Assembly: GCF_047238185.1 (NCBI RefSeq)
Contig: NZ_JBDFMI010000006.1
Span: forward strand, 496,001 to 560,000
Source of the DNA: Bacillus_AD sp047238185
GTDB lineage: Bacteria; Bacillota; Bacilli; Bacillales; DSM-1321
Direction: 5' to 3'
Length of the DNA stretch: 64,000 bases
Positions 17,676-26,722 of this stretch are shown here, piece after piece. The notes below the pieces were generated by a model. The model did not search any database. It saw nothing but the letters and a program-made list of their open reading frames with translations, and had not been told where the DNA came from. Each line of letters opens with the position of its first letter. Position 1 is the first letter of the stretch. Made by a program: the position numbers and the translations under genes.

Positions 17676-19949
17676 ATGACTTGGACACTGACATCCGCAA
17701 AACTATCCCAAAAGGACTTATTGCAGGAAGAAAGCTTATTTTTTCTCGGCAACGGTTATTTAGGGGTCCGCGGCAATTTTGAAGAAGGCTATCAAGACGA
17801 TTTTACGAGTATCAGAGGAACTTATATCAATGCGTTTCATGAAGTGACAGAGATTACACACGGTGAAAAATTGTATGGTTTTCCTGAATCACAGCAAAAG
17901 CTGGTCAATATTACAGACGCACAGACAATTTCCCTCAGCATCGATGGGGAATCCTTTTCTTTATTCGACGGCGATGTCCTTTCCTATGAACGGAAATTGC
18001 ATATGGATAAAGGCTATGCAGAGCGCTTGATCAACTGGCGTTCCCCTAAAGGCCATGAACTGAAGCTGGCCTTTAGGCGCGCTGTATCCTTCGATGTAAA
18101 AGAACTATTCGCTATTCAAGTAACCATTGAACCAATTAACTATCACGGCGAGATCACGATTACCTCTACCATTAATGGAGATGTTGAAAACTTCACCGAT
18201 CCTACTGATCCACGTGTTGCATCCGGCCATGCAAAACGCCTGCATGTCATTGGGGCATCAGAAGAAAACGGCGTTTGCTCGATTATCAATGAAACATACG
18301 TGTCCAAACTGCGGACTGCTTGTACAGCAACCTATTCAGTAGATGCCGAGCATTCACTGCTTCATCAAGTCCAGGAAAAACAAATTACAACAACATGCTC
18401 TTTCATGCTGACTAAGCCGGTCGTCTTCACTAAGTGGATGGCTTACACAGACACCCTGCGCCACGGGGATCAACTACTTGATAAAGCGGTAAAAGCCCTG
18501 CATGCATTCACCCATTTTGAAGGACTTCTGGATGCGCAGAAAGCCTATTTGGCGGATTTCTGGAAGCATGCCGACATTATCATCGGCGGCGATGCCAGCC
18601 TGCAGGAAGGCATACGCTTCAACCTATATCATCTGCTGCAATCCGCCGGCCGCGATATGCATTCCAATATAGCTGCCAAGGGATTATCAGGAGAAGGATA
18701 TGAAGGGCATTATTTTTGGGATACCGAAATTTACATGCTGCCGGTCTTCCTGCTGACAAAACCGGAGCTGGCCAAAAATTTATTACTATACCGCTACCAT
18801 ATATTAGATGGAGCGCGTGAGCATGCAAAAATAATGGGACATTCAAAAGGGGCATTGTTCCCATGGCGTACAATTTCCGGAACCGAATGCTCCGCTTATT
18901 ACCCTTCAGGCTCAGCCCAGTATCACATCAGCGCAGACGTGGCATACAGCTACATTCAATATTACTTGGCCACAAAGGACATTGAATTCATGAAGCAATA
19001 CGGTGCGGAAATGCTGTTTGAAACGGCACGCCTATGGGCGGATGCGGGGCATTTTATCGATAACCGATTTGTCATCAACGATGTAACAGGTCCCGATGAA
19101 TATACATGCGTAGTCAACAATAATTACTATACAAACGCCATGGCGAAGCACAATCTAAAATGGGCTGCCGCTATCTATCGCAACCTTGCAGAAAGCGATG
19201 CTGAAAGCCTTCAGGCAGTTACAGAAAAAATCGGCATGCTTCCGGAAGAAGCGGCGGAGTGGCAGAAAGCGGCCGATCTGATGTTCCTTCCTTATGATAA
19301 GGAGAAGGATGTGAACCCTCAGGATGATAGCTTCTTCCAAAAAGCAGTCTGGGATTTTGAACATACACCTAAAGAGAAGTACCCATTATTGCTTCATTAC
19401 CATCCGCTAGCGTTATACCGCTATCAAGTATGTAAACAAGCGGATACAGTCCTTGGGCATTTCCTGCTGGAAGATGAACAAGATTTCAGTACAATCAAAC
19501 ATTCATATGATTATTATGAAAAAATCACTACGCATGATTCCTCGCTGTCGCATTGTGTTTTCAGCATCATGGCCTCCAAAGTGGGATACCGGGACAAAGC
19601 GTATGATTATTTCATCGAAACAGCACGGCTTGATTTGGATAATACGCACGGCAATACAAAAGACGGACTTCATATGGCCAATATGGGCGGAACATGGATG
19701 GCCATCGTCTATGGGTTTGCAGGCCTGCGCATTAAAGAAACAGGATTAGACATCTCCCCCGCCCTTCCCGAACAATGGAGCGACTATTGCTTCACCACTA
19801 GGTATCAAGGCTGCCTTCTTGCCATTACAGTGAACCAATCTTCCTTGAGACTGCAATTAGTTGAAGGAAAAAGCTTATCTATAAGGGTTTACGGGAAACC
19901 CGTACAAATTACAGCAGAGCAGCCGGTCGAGCTGCCCGTACAGTCTTAG
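17676..19949 (+). CDS. GH65 disaccharide phosphorylase (second, distinct)
   Basis: An inverting phosphorylase with the same three-domain GH65 plan: FWDTE at 347-351, general acid in VTGPDEY at about Glu475, and phosphate-binding THDSSLS in the C half. It differs clearly from the GH65 protein at 8808-11159: it is 757 versus 783 residues and its acceptor loop reads FPWRTISGTECSAYYPSGSAQYHIS. That loop is shared by several GH65 specificities (trehalose, kojibiose, glucosylglycerol types), so the substrate cannot be fixed. AGGAGG lies upstream of the ATG. Placed after pgmB, it supplies beta-glucose-1-phosphate. Confidence 0.9.
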   Translation: MTWTLTSAKLSQKDLLQEESLFFLGNGYLGVRGNFEEGYQDDFTSIRGTYINAFHEVTEITHGEKLYGFPESQQKLVNITDAQTISLSIDGESFSLFDGDVLSYERKLHMDKGYAERLINWRSPKGHELKLAFRRAVSFDVKELFAIQVTIEPINYHGEITITSTINGDVENFTDPTDPRVASGHAKRLHVIGASEENGVCSIINETYVSKLRTACTATYSVDAEHSLLHQVQEKQITTTCSFMLTKPVVFTKWMAYTDTLRHGDQLLDKAVKALHAFTHFEGLLDAQKAYLADFWKHADIIIGGDASLQEGIRFNLYHLLQSAGRDMHSNIAAKGLSGEGYEGHYFWDTEIYMLPVFLLTKPELAKNLLLYRYHILDGAREHAKIMGHSKGALFPWRTISGTECSAYYPSGSAQYHISADVAYSYIQYYLATKDIEFMKQYGAEMLFETARLWADAGHFIDNRFVINDVTGPDEYTCVVNNNYYTNAMAKHNLKWAAAIYRNLAESDAESLQAVTEKIGMLPEEAAEWQKAADLMFLPYDKEKDVNPQDDSFFQKAVWDFEHTPKEKYPLLLHYHPLALYRYQVCKQADTVLGHFLLEDEQDFSTIKHSYDYYEKITTHDSSLSHCVFSIMASKVGYRDKAYDYFIETARLDLDNTHGNTKDGLHMANMGGTWMAIVYGFAGLRIKETGLDISPALPEQWSDYCFTTRYQGCLLAITVNQSSLRLQLVEGKSLSIRVYGKPVQITAEQPVELPVQS

Positions 19950-19964
19950 TCCAGAAACGAGCGG

Positions 19965-19994
19965 ATACCAGCCACTATGGCTGGTATTTTTTAT
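19965..19994 (+). terminator. Terminator of the GH65 gene
   Basis: ATACCAGCC (19965-19973) pairs with GGCTGGTAT (19979-19987) and is followed by TTTTTT. Confidence 0.9.
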
Positions 19995-20077
19995 TTCTGT
20001 TCTTTTTGGTTTGGCTTAAGGAATAAATACAGGTATGCTTTTGTATAAAGAAAACGGTAAAGAAGGTAAGAACTATT

Positions 20078-20314
20078 ATGTCCGCTATTCTAGTCGTACT
20101 GATCATCCTTATCGTCTATTATCCCTTGACCGGAGATAGATCCATTTTAAAAACAGCGATTCCCATACTGGCCGGATTACTCGTGTTCCACTTCTCTCCT
20201 TTTGTTTTATCCTACTTTCAGATAAGCGAGAGTGTAAAGTTCACCATCCGTTTTTTACTGTTGGCCATATGTTTGGCCATCTCTTTTGCTCTTATTAAGA
20301 GATACATGAAATAG
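20078..20314 (+). CDS. Small hydrophobic membrane protein
   Basis: A 78-residue protein with two to three predicted membrane helices (about residues 3-15, 26-48 and 55-73) and a basic C-terminus. Family not recognised. An AAGGTAAG site 8 nt before the ATG and terminators on both sides support it as a real monocistronic gene. Confidence 0.6.
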   Translation: MSAILVVLIILIVYYPLTGDRSILKTAIPILAGLLVFHFSPFVLSYFQISESVKFTIRFLLLAICLAISFALIKRYMK

Positions 20315-20322
20315 AAACTGAA

Positions 20323-20370
20323 AAAAACACCTTATCCGTAAGCCTGCAGACTTTTGGATAAGGTGTTTTT
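20323..20370. terminator. Bidirectional terminator
   Basis: A 15-bp perfect stem (AAAAACACCTTATCC with its complement at 20356-20370) with A-run and T-run ends, between two convergent genes. Confidence 0.9.
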
Positions 20371-20375
20371 GGGTT

Positions 20376-20717
20376 TTATATTTTTTTAACGAACTCAGAC
20401 TTTAGCTTCATCGCTCCGAATCCATCGATCTTACAATCAATATCATGGTCGCCATCCACTAAACGGATGCTTTTCACTTTTGTGCCTTGCTTCAGGACAG
20501 ATGAACTTCCTTTTACTTTCAAATCTTTAATGACTGTTACAGCATCGCCGTCATTCAAGATGTTTCCATTCGCATCCTTGACAACCTTTTGGTCCTCATT
20601 CTGCTCCGCTTCAGCTGTTGCTGACCATTCATGGGCGCATTCAGGGCAAACCAGCAGGCTTCCGTCTTCATATGTGTATTCTGAACTACATTTTGGGCAA
20701 TTAGGCAATTCTTGCAT
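20376..20717 (-). CDS. yjdM: YjdM/PhnA family zinc-ribbon protein
   Basis: A 113-residue protein with an N-terminal zinc ribbon of two CPxC-type knuckles (CPKC at 7-10, CPEC about 28-31) and a C-terminal SH3-like PhnA domain beginning VKDANGNILNDGDAVTVIKDLKVKGSS. The family was once named for alkylphosphonate use but its role is not established. GAGGAA precedes the ATG. Monocistronic. Confidence 0.9.
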   Translation of the reverse strand: MQELPNCPKCSSEYTYEDGSLLVCPECAHEWSATAEAEQNEDQKVVKDANGNILNDGDAVTVIKDLKVKGSSSVLKQGTKVKSIRLVDGDHDIDCKIDGFGAMKLKSEFVKKI

Positions 20718-21020
20718 CGTTCACATTCCTCAATTCATTTTTATTATATAATAATCCAGTCTCATTCCCTTTTGAACAAGCCACATGGATTTCCAGCGTA
20801 ACATTCAATTATTAGTTTGGATAACAACAAAAAATCCACATATAACAAACTGATCAATAGGAAAAAACACGACTATTTATTATTATAATATAATTTATGA
20901 ACCTTTTCCTATTCGTTTACCCATCCATTTTTTCCAAAGAGCTGCCACCTATTATTCTGAAGGGAAACATTCCACTATAAAAAGGGGATTTAAGGCATAT
21001 GTATCCTTAGGAACACATTT
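20718..21020. other. Intergenic, AT-rich, no gene seen
   Basis: It holds the yjdM promoter region and the 3' flank of the lipoprotein gene. I see no open frame with a ribosome site and no strong hairpin. Confidence 0.5.
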
Positions 21021-22274
21021 TTAATTGGAAATTGTTATTTTCTTTTCAACAATTCCTTCTTTCGATAACGATGCAAAGTAGGCGTTTCCACCCTTTGTAA
21101 AAAATCCAACCGTACCCCCATACTGCCATCTAAATGAATCCTTTATCGTATCTTTCAACTCAATTTTTTGAGTTGTAGCGGAAATAACCATAAACCCAGA
21201 TGAAGCCTTCGGATAAATAAGGGTCGCCACTCCATTCTTCACCTGGACGGCAGGCTTTGCCTCCCGAATGAATCCTGGCAATCCTGTCTTGGAAGCAAGG
21301 ACTTTTCCATCTGCACCGATAAGGTACATAAATCCTTTTTGATCAGGAGTTGTACCGGCGATCATATATGCATCGAGCAGGTCAATGTAAGTGACATCAT
21401 ACGTATAATAAGCGACTTTTTTATGCAAGACTTTAGGTGCGGAAACGAATTGGTTCGTTTCCGGGTCATAGACTGCGTACATCAGTTGGGCATATTCCTG
21501 GCCGCCTACATATCTTTGCCAGACTAATGCTGTATTTTCCTTAGAGGCAGCAATGATTGGCCACCACTCTCTGTTCTTCCCGGATGTGAGTTTTTTCCCG
21601 TACAAAATCTTCCCTTCTGAGGATAAAGTGGTGACCAGGACATCTTTTCCTGAGCCAAGATCGTTCACACCGCCGCCATCGACCCAATCATCGGACCAGA
21701 ACACAACATGGCGGTTCTTGACTGAAACTCCATGCCCGGAATGTCCTCCATCTTTAATGGTCTGTGGGTACGGTTTGATGACATTGAAATCCTGATCATA
21801 TATGACATATCGTTGTGCCACTTCATTTTCAGCATTATTGCCGTCTTCAAATGTCAGCATAATATGCCCGTCCTCTGTCATTCCCCCGCTCACCGGCTCC
21901 TGTGCCTCCGGTTCATCAATCAAGGTCCTTGGCGATTCAATCTTTGGTTCTTTGCTATCCAGTGCTGCCTCGTACACATTATGATTCCAGCTGCCATCAT
22001 CCTTTTCAGTATCTTCTTTTGGATGTGAACCAGACCAAATAAGATGATAGTTCCCCCCCTTGTTGGGAATTAAATCGATTCCATGCATATATTCACGAAG
22101 ATCTTCATCTTCATCATATTGTTGGCGTTCATTTACATTCGACAGGCTACTGACCTTATAGACCGTTTTCGTTGCTTGCTTCCCTTCCGTCTCGTCCGGA
22201 TTGCATGCAATCAGTACAGCGCTCGTTAGAAGCGTTATGCCCAAAAGCAGCGGCCAACCTTTTATAATTCTCAT
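21021..22274 (-). CDS. Putative lipoprotein, possibly beta-propeller-like
   Basis: The N-terminus is a signal with lipobox VLIAC (cysteine at about residue 24). The 390-residue mature region carries repeated patterns such as MLTFEDGNN, HVVFWSDDW and ALVWQRYVGG, each followed by turns rich in Gly and Asp, suggesting repeated beta-sheet blades. No family is recognised. GAGGAGA precedes the ATG. It is convergent with nothing and stands alone, with its promoter facing the guaC promoter. Confidence 0.65.
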   Translation of the reverse strand: MRIIKGWPLLLGITLLTSAVLIACNPDETEGKQATKTVYKVSSLSNVNERQQYDEDEDLREYMHGIDLIPNKGGNYHLIWSGSHPKEDTEKDDGSWNHNVYEAALDSKEPKIESPRTLIDEPEAQEPVSGGMTEDGHIMLTFEDGNNAENEVAQRYVIYDQDFNVIKPYPQTIKDGGHSGHGVSVKNRHVVFWSDDWVDGGGVNDLGSGKDVLVTTLSSEGKILYGKKLTSGKNREWWPIIAASKENTALVWQRYVGGQEYAQLMYAVYDPETNQFVSAPKVLHKKVAYYTYDVTYIDLLDAYMIAGTTPDQKGFMYLIGADGKVLASKTGLPGFIREAKPAVQVKNGVATLIYPKASSGFMVISATTQKIELKDTIKDSFRWQYGGTVGFFTKGGNAYFASLSKEGIVEKKITISN

Positions 22275-22443
22275 CGATAGTCTCCTCTGTATTTTTTACC
22301 TTTATTGTAAATGCTGTCCAACTAAATTGATATAAAAATAAGCTTACAACGCTACCTCAGCTCTCGGCACAATCAACACGTTTGTTAGGAATTTACGATT
22401 AGAAAGCTTTGACTTCCAGGATAAAATAAGGTAAATTACATAT

Positions 22444-22486
22444 GTAACGAACATTTTTAAAAAGTAATTACTATAACGTTCGTATT
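22444..22486. promoter_or_regulatory. Pair of inverted PurBoxes upstream of guaC
   Basis: CGAAC at 22448-22452 (forward) and GTTCG at 22478-22482 (reverse) sit in AT-rich PurBox-like contexts (GTAACGAACATT and its inverse AAATACGAACGTT), 25 nt apart. PurR of B. subtilis binds paired inverted PurBoxes, and guaC is in its regulon. The same 25-nt spacing occurs upstream of purA in this window. Confidence 0.75.
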
Positions 22487-22500
22487 TAGAGGTGGATAAA

Positions 22501-23484
22501 ATGAGAAAAGTATTTGATTACGAAGATATTCAATTAATCCCGGCCAAATGCATTGTCAACAGCCGTTCTGAATGTGATACAAGTGTTACTCTTGGCAAGC
22601 ATACGTTTAAATTGCCTGTCGTACCAGCCAACATGCAAACCATCATTGATGACCGAATTGCTATTTACTTAGCTGAAAACGGTTACTTTTATATCATGCA
22701 TCGCTTCAATCCGGAAACACGCATGTCTTTTATAAAAGATATGCACGAACGCAGCTTGATCGCTTCGATCAGTGTCGGTGTGAAGGAAGAAGAATACGAA
22801 TTCGTCAAACAACTGGCAGAGGAAAAAGTAATCCCTGAATATATTACAATCGATATTGCCCATGGGCATTCGAATGCGGTCATACGAATGATTCAGCATA
22901 TCAAACACCATTTGCCTGAAAGCTTCGTTATTGCAGGAAATGTAGGGACACCTGAAGCAGTCAGGGAATTAGAAAATGCAGGTGCCGATGCAACAAAAGT
23001 GGGAATCGGACCAGGAAAAGTCTGCATCACCAAAATCAAAACCGGATTCGGTACAGGAGGCTGGCAGTTAGCTGCCCTGCGCCTATGCTCAAAAGCAGCG
23101 ACAAAACCCATTATTGCTGATGGGGGCATCCGAACACACGGAGATATCGCCAAATCTGTCCGCTTTGGCGCATCCATGGTGATGATCGGCTCCCTATTCG
23201 CTGGCCATGAGGAATCTCCTGGCGAAACCATCGAAAAAGACGGCAAGCTCTATAAAGAATATTTTGGTTCAGCTTCCGAGTTCCAAAAAGGCGAGAAAAA
23301 AAATGTGGAAGGCAAAAAGATGTATGTTGAGCATAAAGGCCCTTTAGAGGACACATTGAAAGAAATGGAACAAGATCTTCAATCCTCCATTTCTTATGCA
23401 GGCGGAAACAAACTCGACGCCATCCGCAAAGTCGATTATGTAGTCGTAAAGAACTCCATCTTCAATGGCGATAAAATATTTTAA
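22501..23484 (+). CDS. guaC: GMP reductase
   Basis: Converts GMP to IMP with NADPH, releasing ammonia. The IMPDH/GMPR TIM barrel is visible, with VGIGPGKVCITK carrying the catalytic cysteine (about residue 177) and the Firmicutes GuaC2-type N-terminus FDYEDIQLIPAKCIV. No CBS domains are present, which separates it from GuaB. The ATG at 22501 follows AGAGGTGG; the GTG at 22492 is inside that site. 327 residues. Purine control is indicated by upstream PurBoxes. Confidence 0.95.
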   Translation: MRKVFDYEDIQLIPAKCIVNSRSECDTSVTLGKHTFKLPVVPANMQTIIDDRIAIYLAENGYFYIMHRFNPETRMSFIKDMHERSLIASISVGVKEEEYEFVKQLAEEKVIPEYITIDIAHGHSNAVIRMIQHIKHHLPESFVIAGNVGTPEAVRELENAGADATKVGIGPGKVCITKIKTGFGTGGWQLAALRLCSKAATKPIIADGGIRTHGDIAKSVRFGASMVMIGSLFAGHEESPGETIEKDGKLYKEYFGSASEFQKGEKKNVEGKKMYVEHKGPLEDTLKEMEQDLQSSISYAGGNKLDAIRKVDYVVVKNSIFNGDKIF

Positions 23485-23494
23485 TTGACGTGAA

Positions 23495-23540
23495 GAAAGG
23501 CGGCCAGGAACCATTAACAGGGTTCTTGTCCGCCTTCTTT
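23495..23540 (+). terminator. Terminator of guaC
   Basis: AAGGCGG..AGGAACC pairs with GGGTTCT..CCGCCTT, followed by CTTTTTGG. Confidence 0.85.
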
Positions 23541-23574
23541 TTGGTGCCTTATAAGAAACAGAATGAGGTTTTAT

Positions 23575-25050
23575 TTATACATTGGCTTCTTCCTGTTGGT
23601 TGAACTTTTGGACAAGCTGGTCTATAAGGCTTACTGCAATCATAGTCAAAATGTTAAGAAGAACGATAAACAATCCGATATTAATATCTTGCAATCGATC
23701 AGGGAGTGCGGGGAATAATGTAGCTGTCGTTGCACTTGATATACCTACATAGATAGCGACAAGAATGCCTACAATCATGCCGCTGATCGCTCCTGATTTC
23801 GTTATAAAATTATTCTTGGTTAATGAACAGTATAGTGCAGGAGCCAGTTGTGTAATGAAATTATAGCTCATCAAGAAAAGGAGATTCAGAGCACCGCTTG
23901 AATGCAGGGCTAAATACAAACTAATGATGGCGAGCAAAATGGTAAAATTTCGTGCTACTTTACCCAAATGCTTATCAGACGTATTTTTGGCATAGGCGGC
24001 ATATATATTTTTGGTCAGCATGGAAGAGGCCGCAATCAAGTAAACGGAACAAGGAACTAACGCCCCCAATAAGCCGATTGCACCGACGACACCGACAAAC
24101 CATGGATTAAACGTCTGTATAATGAGGTTAACCAATGCCAAATCGCTCTGTCCTGCAACCAATCCCGGTATGACCAATAGGGCAGTAAAGCCGACCATGC
24201 AGGCAAATAGCTGCATAAGGGAATAGAGAGGCAATAGCATCGTATTTTTCCGTAATGCTTTATCGCTTTTAGCTGAAAAAGTAGATAAAAATGAGTTCGG
24301 CCACATAAAGAAGCCGATTGTATTTAAAATAATCGTCGATATAAACCAAATGGTACTCGCCCCAGTATGCTTCAAGGTCAAAATATCAGGGGCGGATTCG
24401 CTCAGCTGCTTAAATACAGGCGAAATCCCTCCACTGTAATGAAAGGGGATGTAAATTCCTAAAAACACTAATACACCGAATGTCATTACATCCTTTACAA
24501 GCGCAACTCTTGAAGAACCATGCAGACCGGATATCAATGTATAGATTACGACGGCTATTACCCCGCCCCAAATGGCTACAGTGGGGGATATCGCCCCGAA
24601 TGAGGCAACAGAAACGATCAATCCAAGCCCCTTAAGCGCAATAACCATCATAGGGACCATCGATACGACACCGACAATCGTTACAATCTTACCAAGCAAA
24701 GGACTGTCATACTTTGACATGAAAAAATCGGCCTGCGATAACAGTTTATGTTTTTTGCTATAGCGGCGGATAGCCGGCAAAATCCAGAAACCTACGATAC
24801 AACCGAGAGCAATATACGACATAATGTAATAAGCAGACGGCCCTCCTGAATAGGCCAAGCCGACAAGCCCTGTTAACGTGAATGTCGTAAAGAATTCTCC
24901 AGCGAGCAGGAAGAAAGTGATGATAGTGCCCATACTGCGACCGCCGAGCGCCCATTGTTCAATTCCACTTCCCTGCCCCCTGCTGGACTTCAACGCCCAA
25001 TATATACTCAATAATAGAAAAAAAACAATAACAATTACTGCCGTATTCAT
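23575..25050 (-). CDS. Sodium:solute symporter (YhjB-like)
   Basis: A 491-residue SSS-family transporter with about 12-13 membrane helices; GEFFTTFTLTGLVGLAYSGG (residues about 51-70) and the ALVKD segment are typical. It uses a sodium gradient to import a small metabolite. Its ATG overlaps the stop of a DUF3311 gene (ATGA), the arrangement of B. subtilis yhjC-yhjB. It is the last gene of a patA-DUF3311-SSS operon preceded by a sigma-54 promoter, so the substrate may be an amino or keto acid acted on by PatA. Substrate unknown. Confidence 0.9.
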   Translation of the reverse strand: MNTAVIVIVFFLLLSIYWALKSSRGQGSGIEQWALGGRSMGTIITFFLLAGEFFTTFTLTGLVGLAYSGGPSAYYIMSYIALGCIVGFWILPAIRRYSKKHKLLSQADFFMSKYDSPLLGKIVTIVGVVSMVPMMVIALKGLGLIVSVASFGAISPTVAIWGGVIAVVIYTLISGLHGSSRVALVKDVMTFGVLVFLGIYIPFHYSGGISPVFKQLSESAPDILTLKHTGASTIWFISTIILNTIGFFMWPNSFLSTFSAKSDKALRKNTMLLPLYSLMQLFACMVGFTALLVIPGLVAGQSDLALVNLIIQTFNPWFVGVVGAIGLLGALVPCSVYLIAASSMLTKNIYAAYAKNTSDKHLGKVARNFTILLAIISLYLALHSSGALNLLFLMSYNFITQLAPALYCSLTKNNFITKSGAISGMIVGILVAIYVGISSATTATLFPALPDRLQDINIGLFIVLLNILTMIAVSLIDQLVQKFNQQEEANV

Positions 25051-25247
25051 TCATTTTCCTCCTCTGGCAAACGGCCATCCAATTTATAAAGAATGGTTAA
25101 AATGACTGATGTCAATATGACCCAAAGGACAATCCAAAAATGCAAAAATGGCAGACCAAGGACAAATGGTTCTATACGGTTTGCGAATTCAAGGCCGCCT
25201 ATCAACCCGATAAAAGGCAAAATGGCCAGTAAATAATATCCCTTCAT
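25047..25247 (-). CDS. DUF3311 small membrane protein (YhjC-like)
   Basis: 66 residues with two membrane helices and the DUF3311 core (LPFIGLIGG..FANRIEPFVLGLPFLHFWIVLW). These proteins are encoded next to SSS symporters and probably act as an accessory subunit. It overlaps the symporter gene by 4 nt and lies 18 nt downstream of patA. Confidence 0.9.
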   Translation of the reverse strand: MKGYYLLAILPFIGLIGGLEFANRIEPFVLGLPFLHFWIVLWVILTSVILTILYKLDGRLPEEENE

Positions 25248-25265
25248 AACCGATCCCTCCTGAAT

Positions 25266-26438
25266 TTACTGTACAACTGTTCCAGTCAAATTTTTTATGA
25301 ATTGTTCCATCCGATTGAGCCCTTCCTCCAGATTTTCCATCGAGCATGCGTACGATATGCGGATATAACCTTCCCCGTAATCAGAAAAAGCATTGCCGGG
25401 GATGACGGCCACTTTTCCTTCTTTAATAAGCCTATTTGTAAATTGATTAGAGCTTAAGCCTGTCTTATCAATAGAGATGAATAGATAGAAAGCTCCATCC
25501 GGCCGAATAATATCTAATCCCATATCCGTTATACGGCCAACTATATAATCGCGCCTTACTTCGTATTCCCGCCTCATGGCATCCACCTCCGGCAAATCCC
25601 TCTCCAAGGCAGCCAAGGCCGCATATTGGCTCAGCGAACTGGCACAGACACAGTTGAATACGTGCACCTTCAGCATTTCTGCAGTGAGATAGCTGGGAGC
25701 CAGTGTAAATCCAAGGCGCCAGCCTGTCATAGCATGAGATTTAGAGAGGCCGTTGATGATGATGGTTTTTTCTTTCATTTCCGGAAAGGCTGCGATCGAT
25801 CGATGTTTTTTTCCATAGGTCAGCTCACTATATATCTCATCTGATACAATGAAAATTTCCTTGTCTGACAGAAGATCGGCAATATCCTTTAATTCCTCCT
25901 CATCCAATAGGCTGCCGCCCGGATTGGATGGATAAGGGAGAACGATGCATTTTGTCCGTTCGGTGATTTTTTCCTCAATCATTTTTGCTGTCATCTTAAA
26001 TCGATTTTCCCTTGTGTCCACAAAGACAGGCTCAGCATTGCATAATCGGATGAGCGGTTCATAGCCGGGATAAATAGGTGCAGGAAGAATCACTTCATCT
26101 CCTTCCTCTAAAATCGTTCTAAAGGCAATATCCAATGCTTCACTTGCTCCGGTTGTAATCAAAATTTCATCTTCTGCCCGATAATGCAGCTGATAGCGTC
26201 TAGCCATATAATCAGAAACTGCTTGCCGGAGCTGCAATAGCCCGGCATTATGCGTATAGCCTGTCAACTGCCCATCGAGCGCTGCCTTGCCGGCCTCGAT
26301 GATTGGTTGAGGAGTGGCAAAATCGGGCTGGCCGATGGTAAAATTAATAATGCTTGGATCATCGGCCACCCTGTTAGCTACATCGCGAATGCCTGAAATC
26401 TTAATGCCCTTTACACGTTTGTTGATTAAATGGTCCAT
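25266..26438 (-). CDS. patA: PLP-dependent aminotransferase, PatA type
   Basis: A class I aminotransferase of 390 residues very similar to my recollection of B. subtilis PatA: N-terminus KRVKGIKISGIRD, TIGQPDF, VLPYPSNPGG, SDEIYSELTYG and the PLP-lysine motif INGLSKSHAMTGWRLGF (lysine about 235). PatA is linked to transamination of N-acetyl-diaminopimelate in lysine synthesis. Here it heads an operon with DUF3311 and a sodium symporter. It has a sigma-54 promoter at 26474-26491, so an inducible catabolic role is likely and differs from the usual annotation. Confidence 0.88.
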   Translation of the reverse strand: MDHLINKRVKGIKISGIRDVANRVADDPSIINFTIGQPDFATPQPIIEAGKAALDGQLTGYTHNAGLLQLRQAVSDYMARRYQLHYRAEDEILITTGASEALDIAFRTILEEGDEVILPAPIYPGYEPLIRLCNAEPVFVDTRENRFKMTAKMIEEKITERTKCIVLPYPSNPGGSLLDEEELKDIADLLSDKEIFIVSDEIYSELTYGKKHRSIAAFPEMKEKTIIINGLSKSHAMTGWRLGFTLAPSYLTAEMLKVHVFNCVCASSLSQYAALAALERDLPEVDAMRREYEVRRDYIVGRITDMGLDIIRPDGAFYLFISIDKTGLSSNQFTNRLIKEGKVAVIPGNAFSDYGEGYIRISYACSMENLEEGLNRMEQFIKNLTGTVVQ

Positions 26439-26473
26439 CTATTCAACCCCTTTTCATAGTGTCATAGCTTATC

Positions 26474-26491
26474 TAGCAACTATTATGCCAA
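26474..26491 (-). promoter_or_regulatory. Sigma-54 (-24/-12) promoter of patA operon
   Basis: Read on the minus strand: TTGGCATAATAGTTGCTA. It has the GG and GC elements exactly 10 bp apart, matching TGGCAC-N5-TTGCW. The predicted start is near 26464, about 26 nt before the patA ATG. An activator with the GAFTGA loop is encoded divergently just upstream. Confidence 0.85.
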
Positions 26492-26507
26492 TAAGAAAAA
26501 CCCTATA

Positions 26508-26523
26508 AATGTAAGCATTTACA
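26508..26523. promoter_or_regulatory. Palindrome just upstream of the sigma-54 promoter
   Basis: ATGTAA-GCAT-TTACAT, flanked by ACCCT and AGGGT outer arms, 17 nt upstream of the -24 element. It may be an activator or integration-factor site, or a terminator of antisense transcription. Confidence 0.4.
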
Positions 26524-26543
26524 TAGACAGGGTCTCTATTTTC

Positions 26544-26652
26544 TGATTCTAAATAGATTCATAGAGTCTTTTGCAGAGCATTCTGTGTACATCACAATGG
26601 AGTTTTTCTAATTGCTGTGCTAAAGGGGAAAAAACCGATTCATAAACGAATC
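26544..26652. promoter_or_regulatory. Candidate upstream activator sites for the sigma-54 activator
   Basis: Two similar elements: GATTC-TAAATA-GATTC within 26544-26561 and GATTC-ATAAAC-GAATC at 26637-26652. The second is a true palindrome and the first is imperfect. They lie about 60 and 150 bp upstream of the -24 element, the usual range for enhancer-binding proteins. Confidence 0.5.
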
Positions 26653-26722
26653 AGTTTTCATTTATTTAAAAATTCAGATATACTATTCTAATAAAAATAA
26701 ATCAGGTAAAGGACTGCATGTG

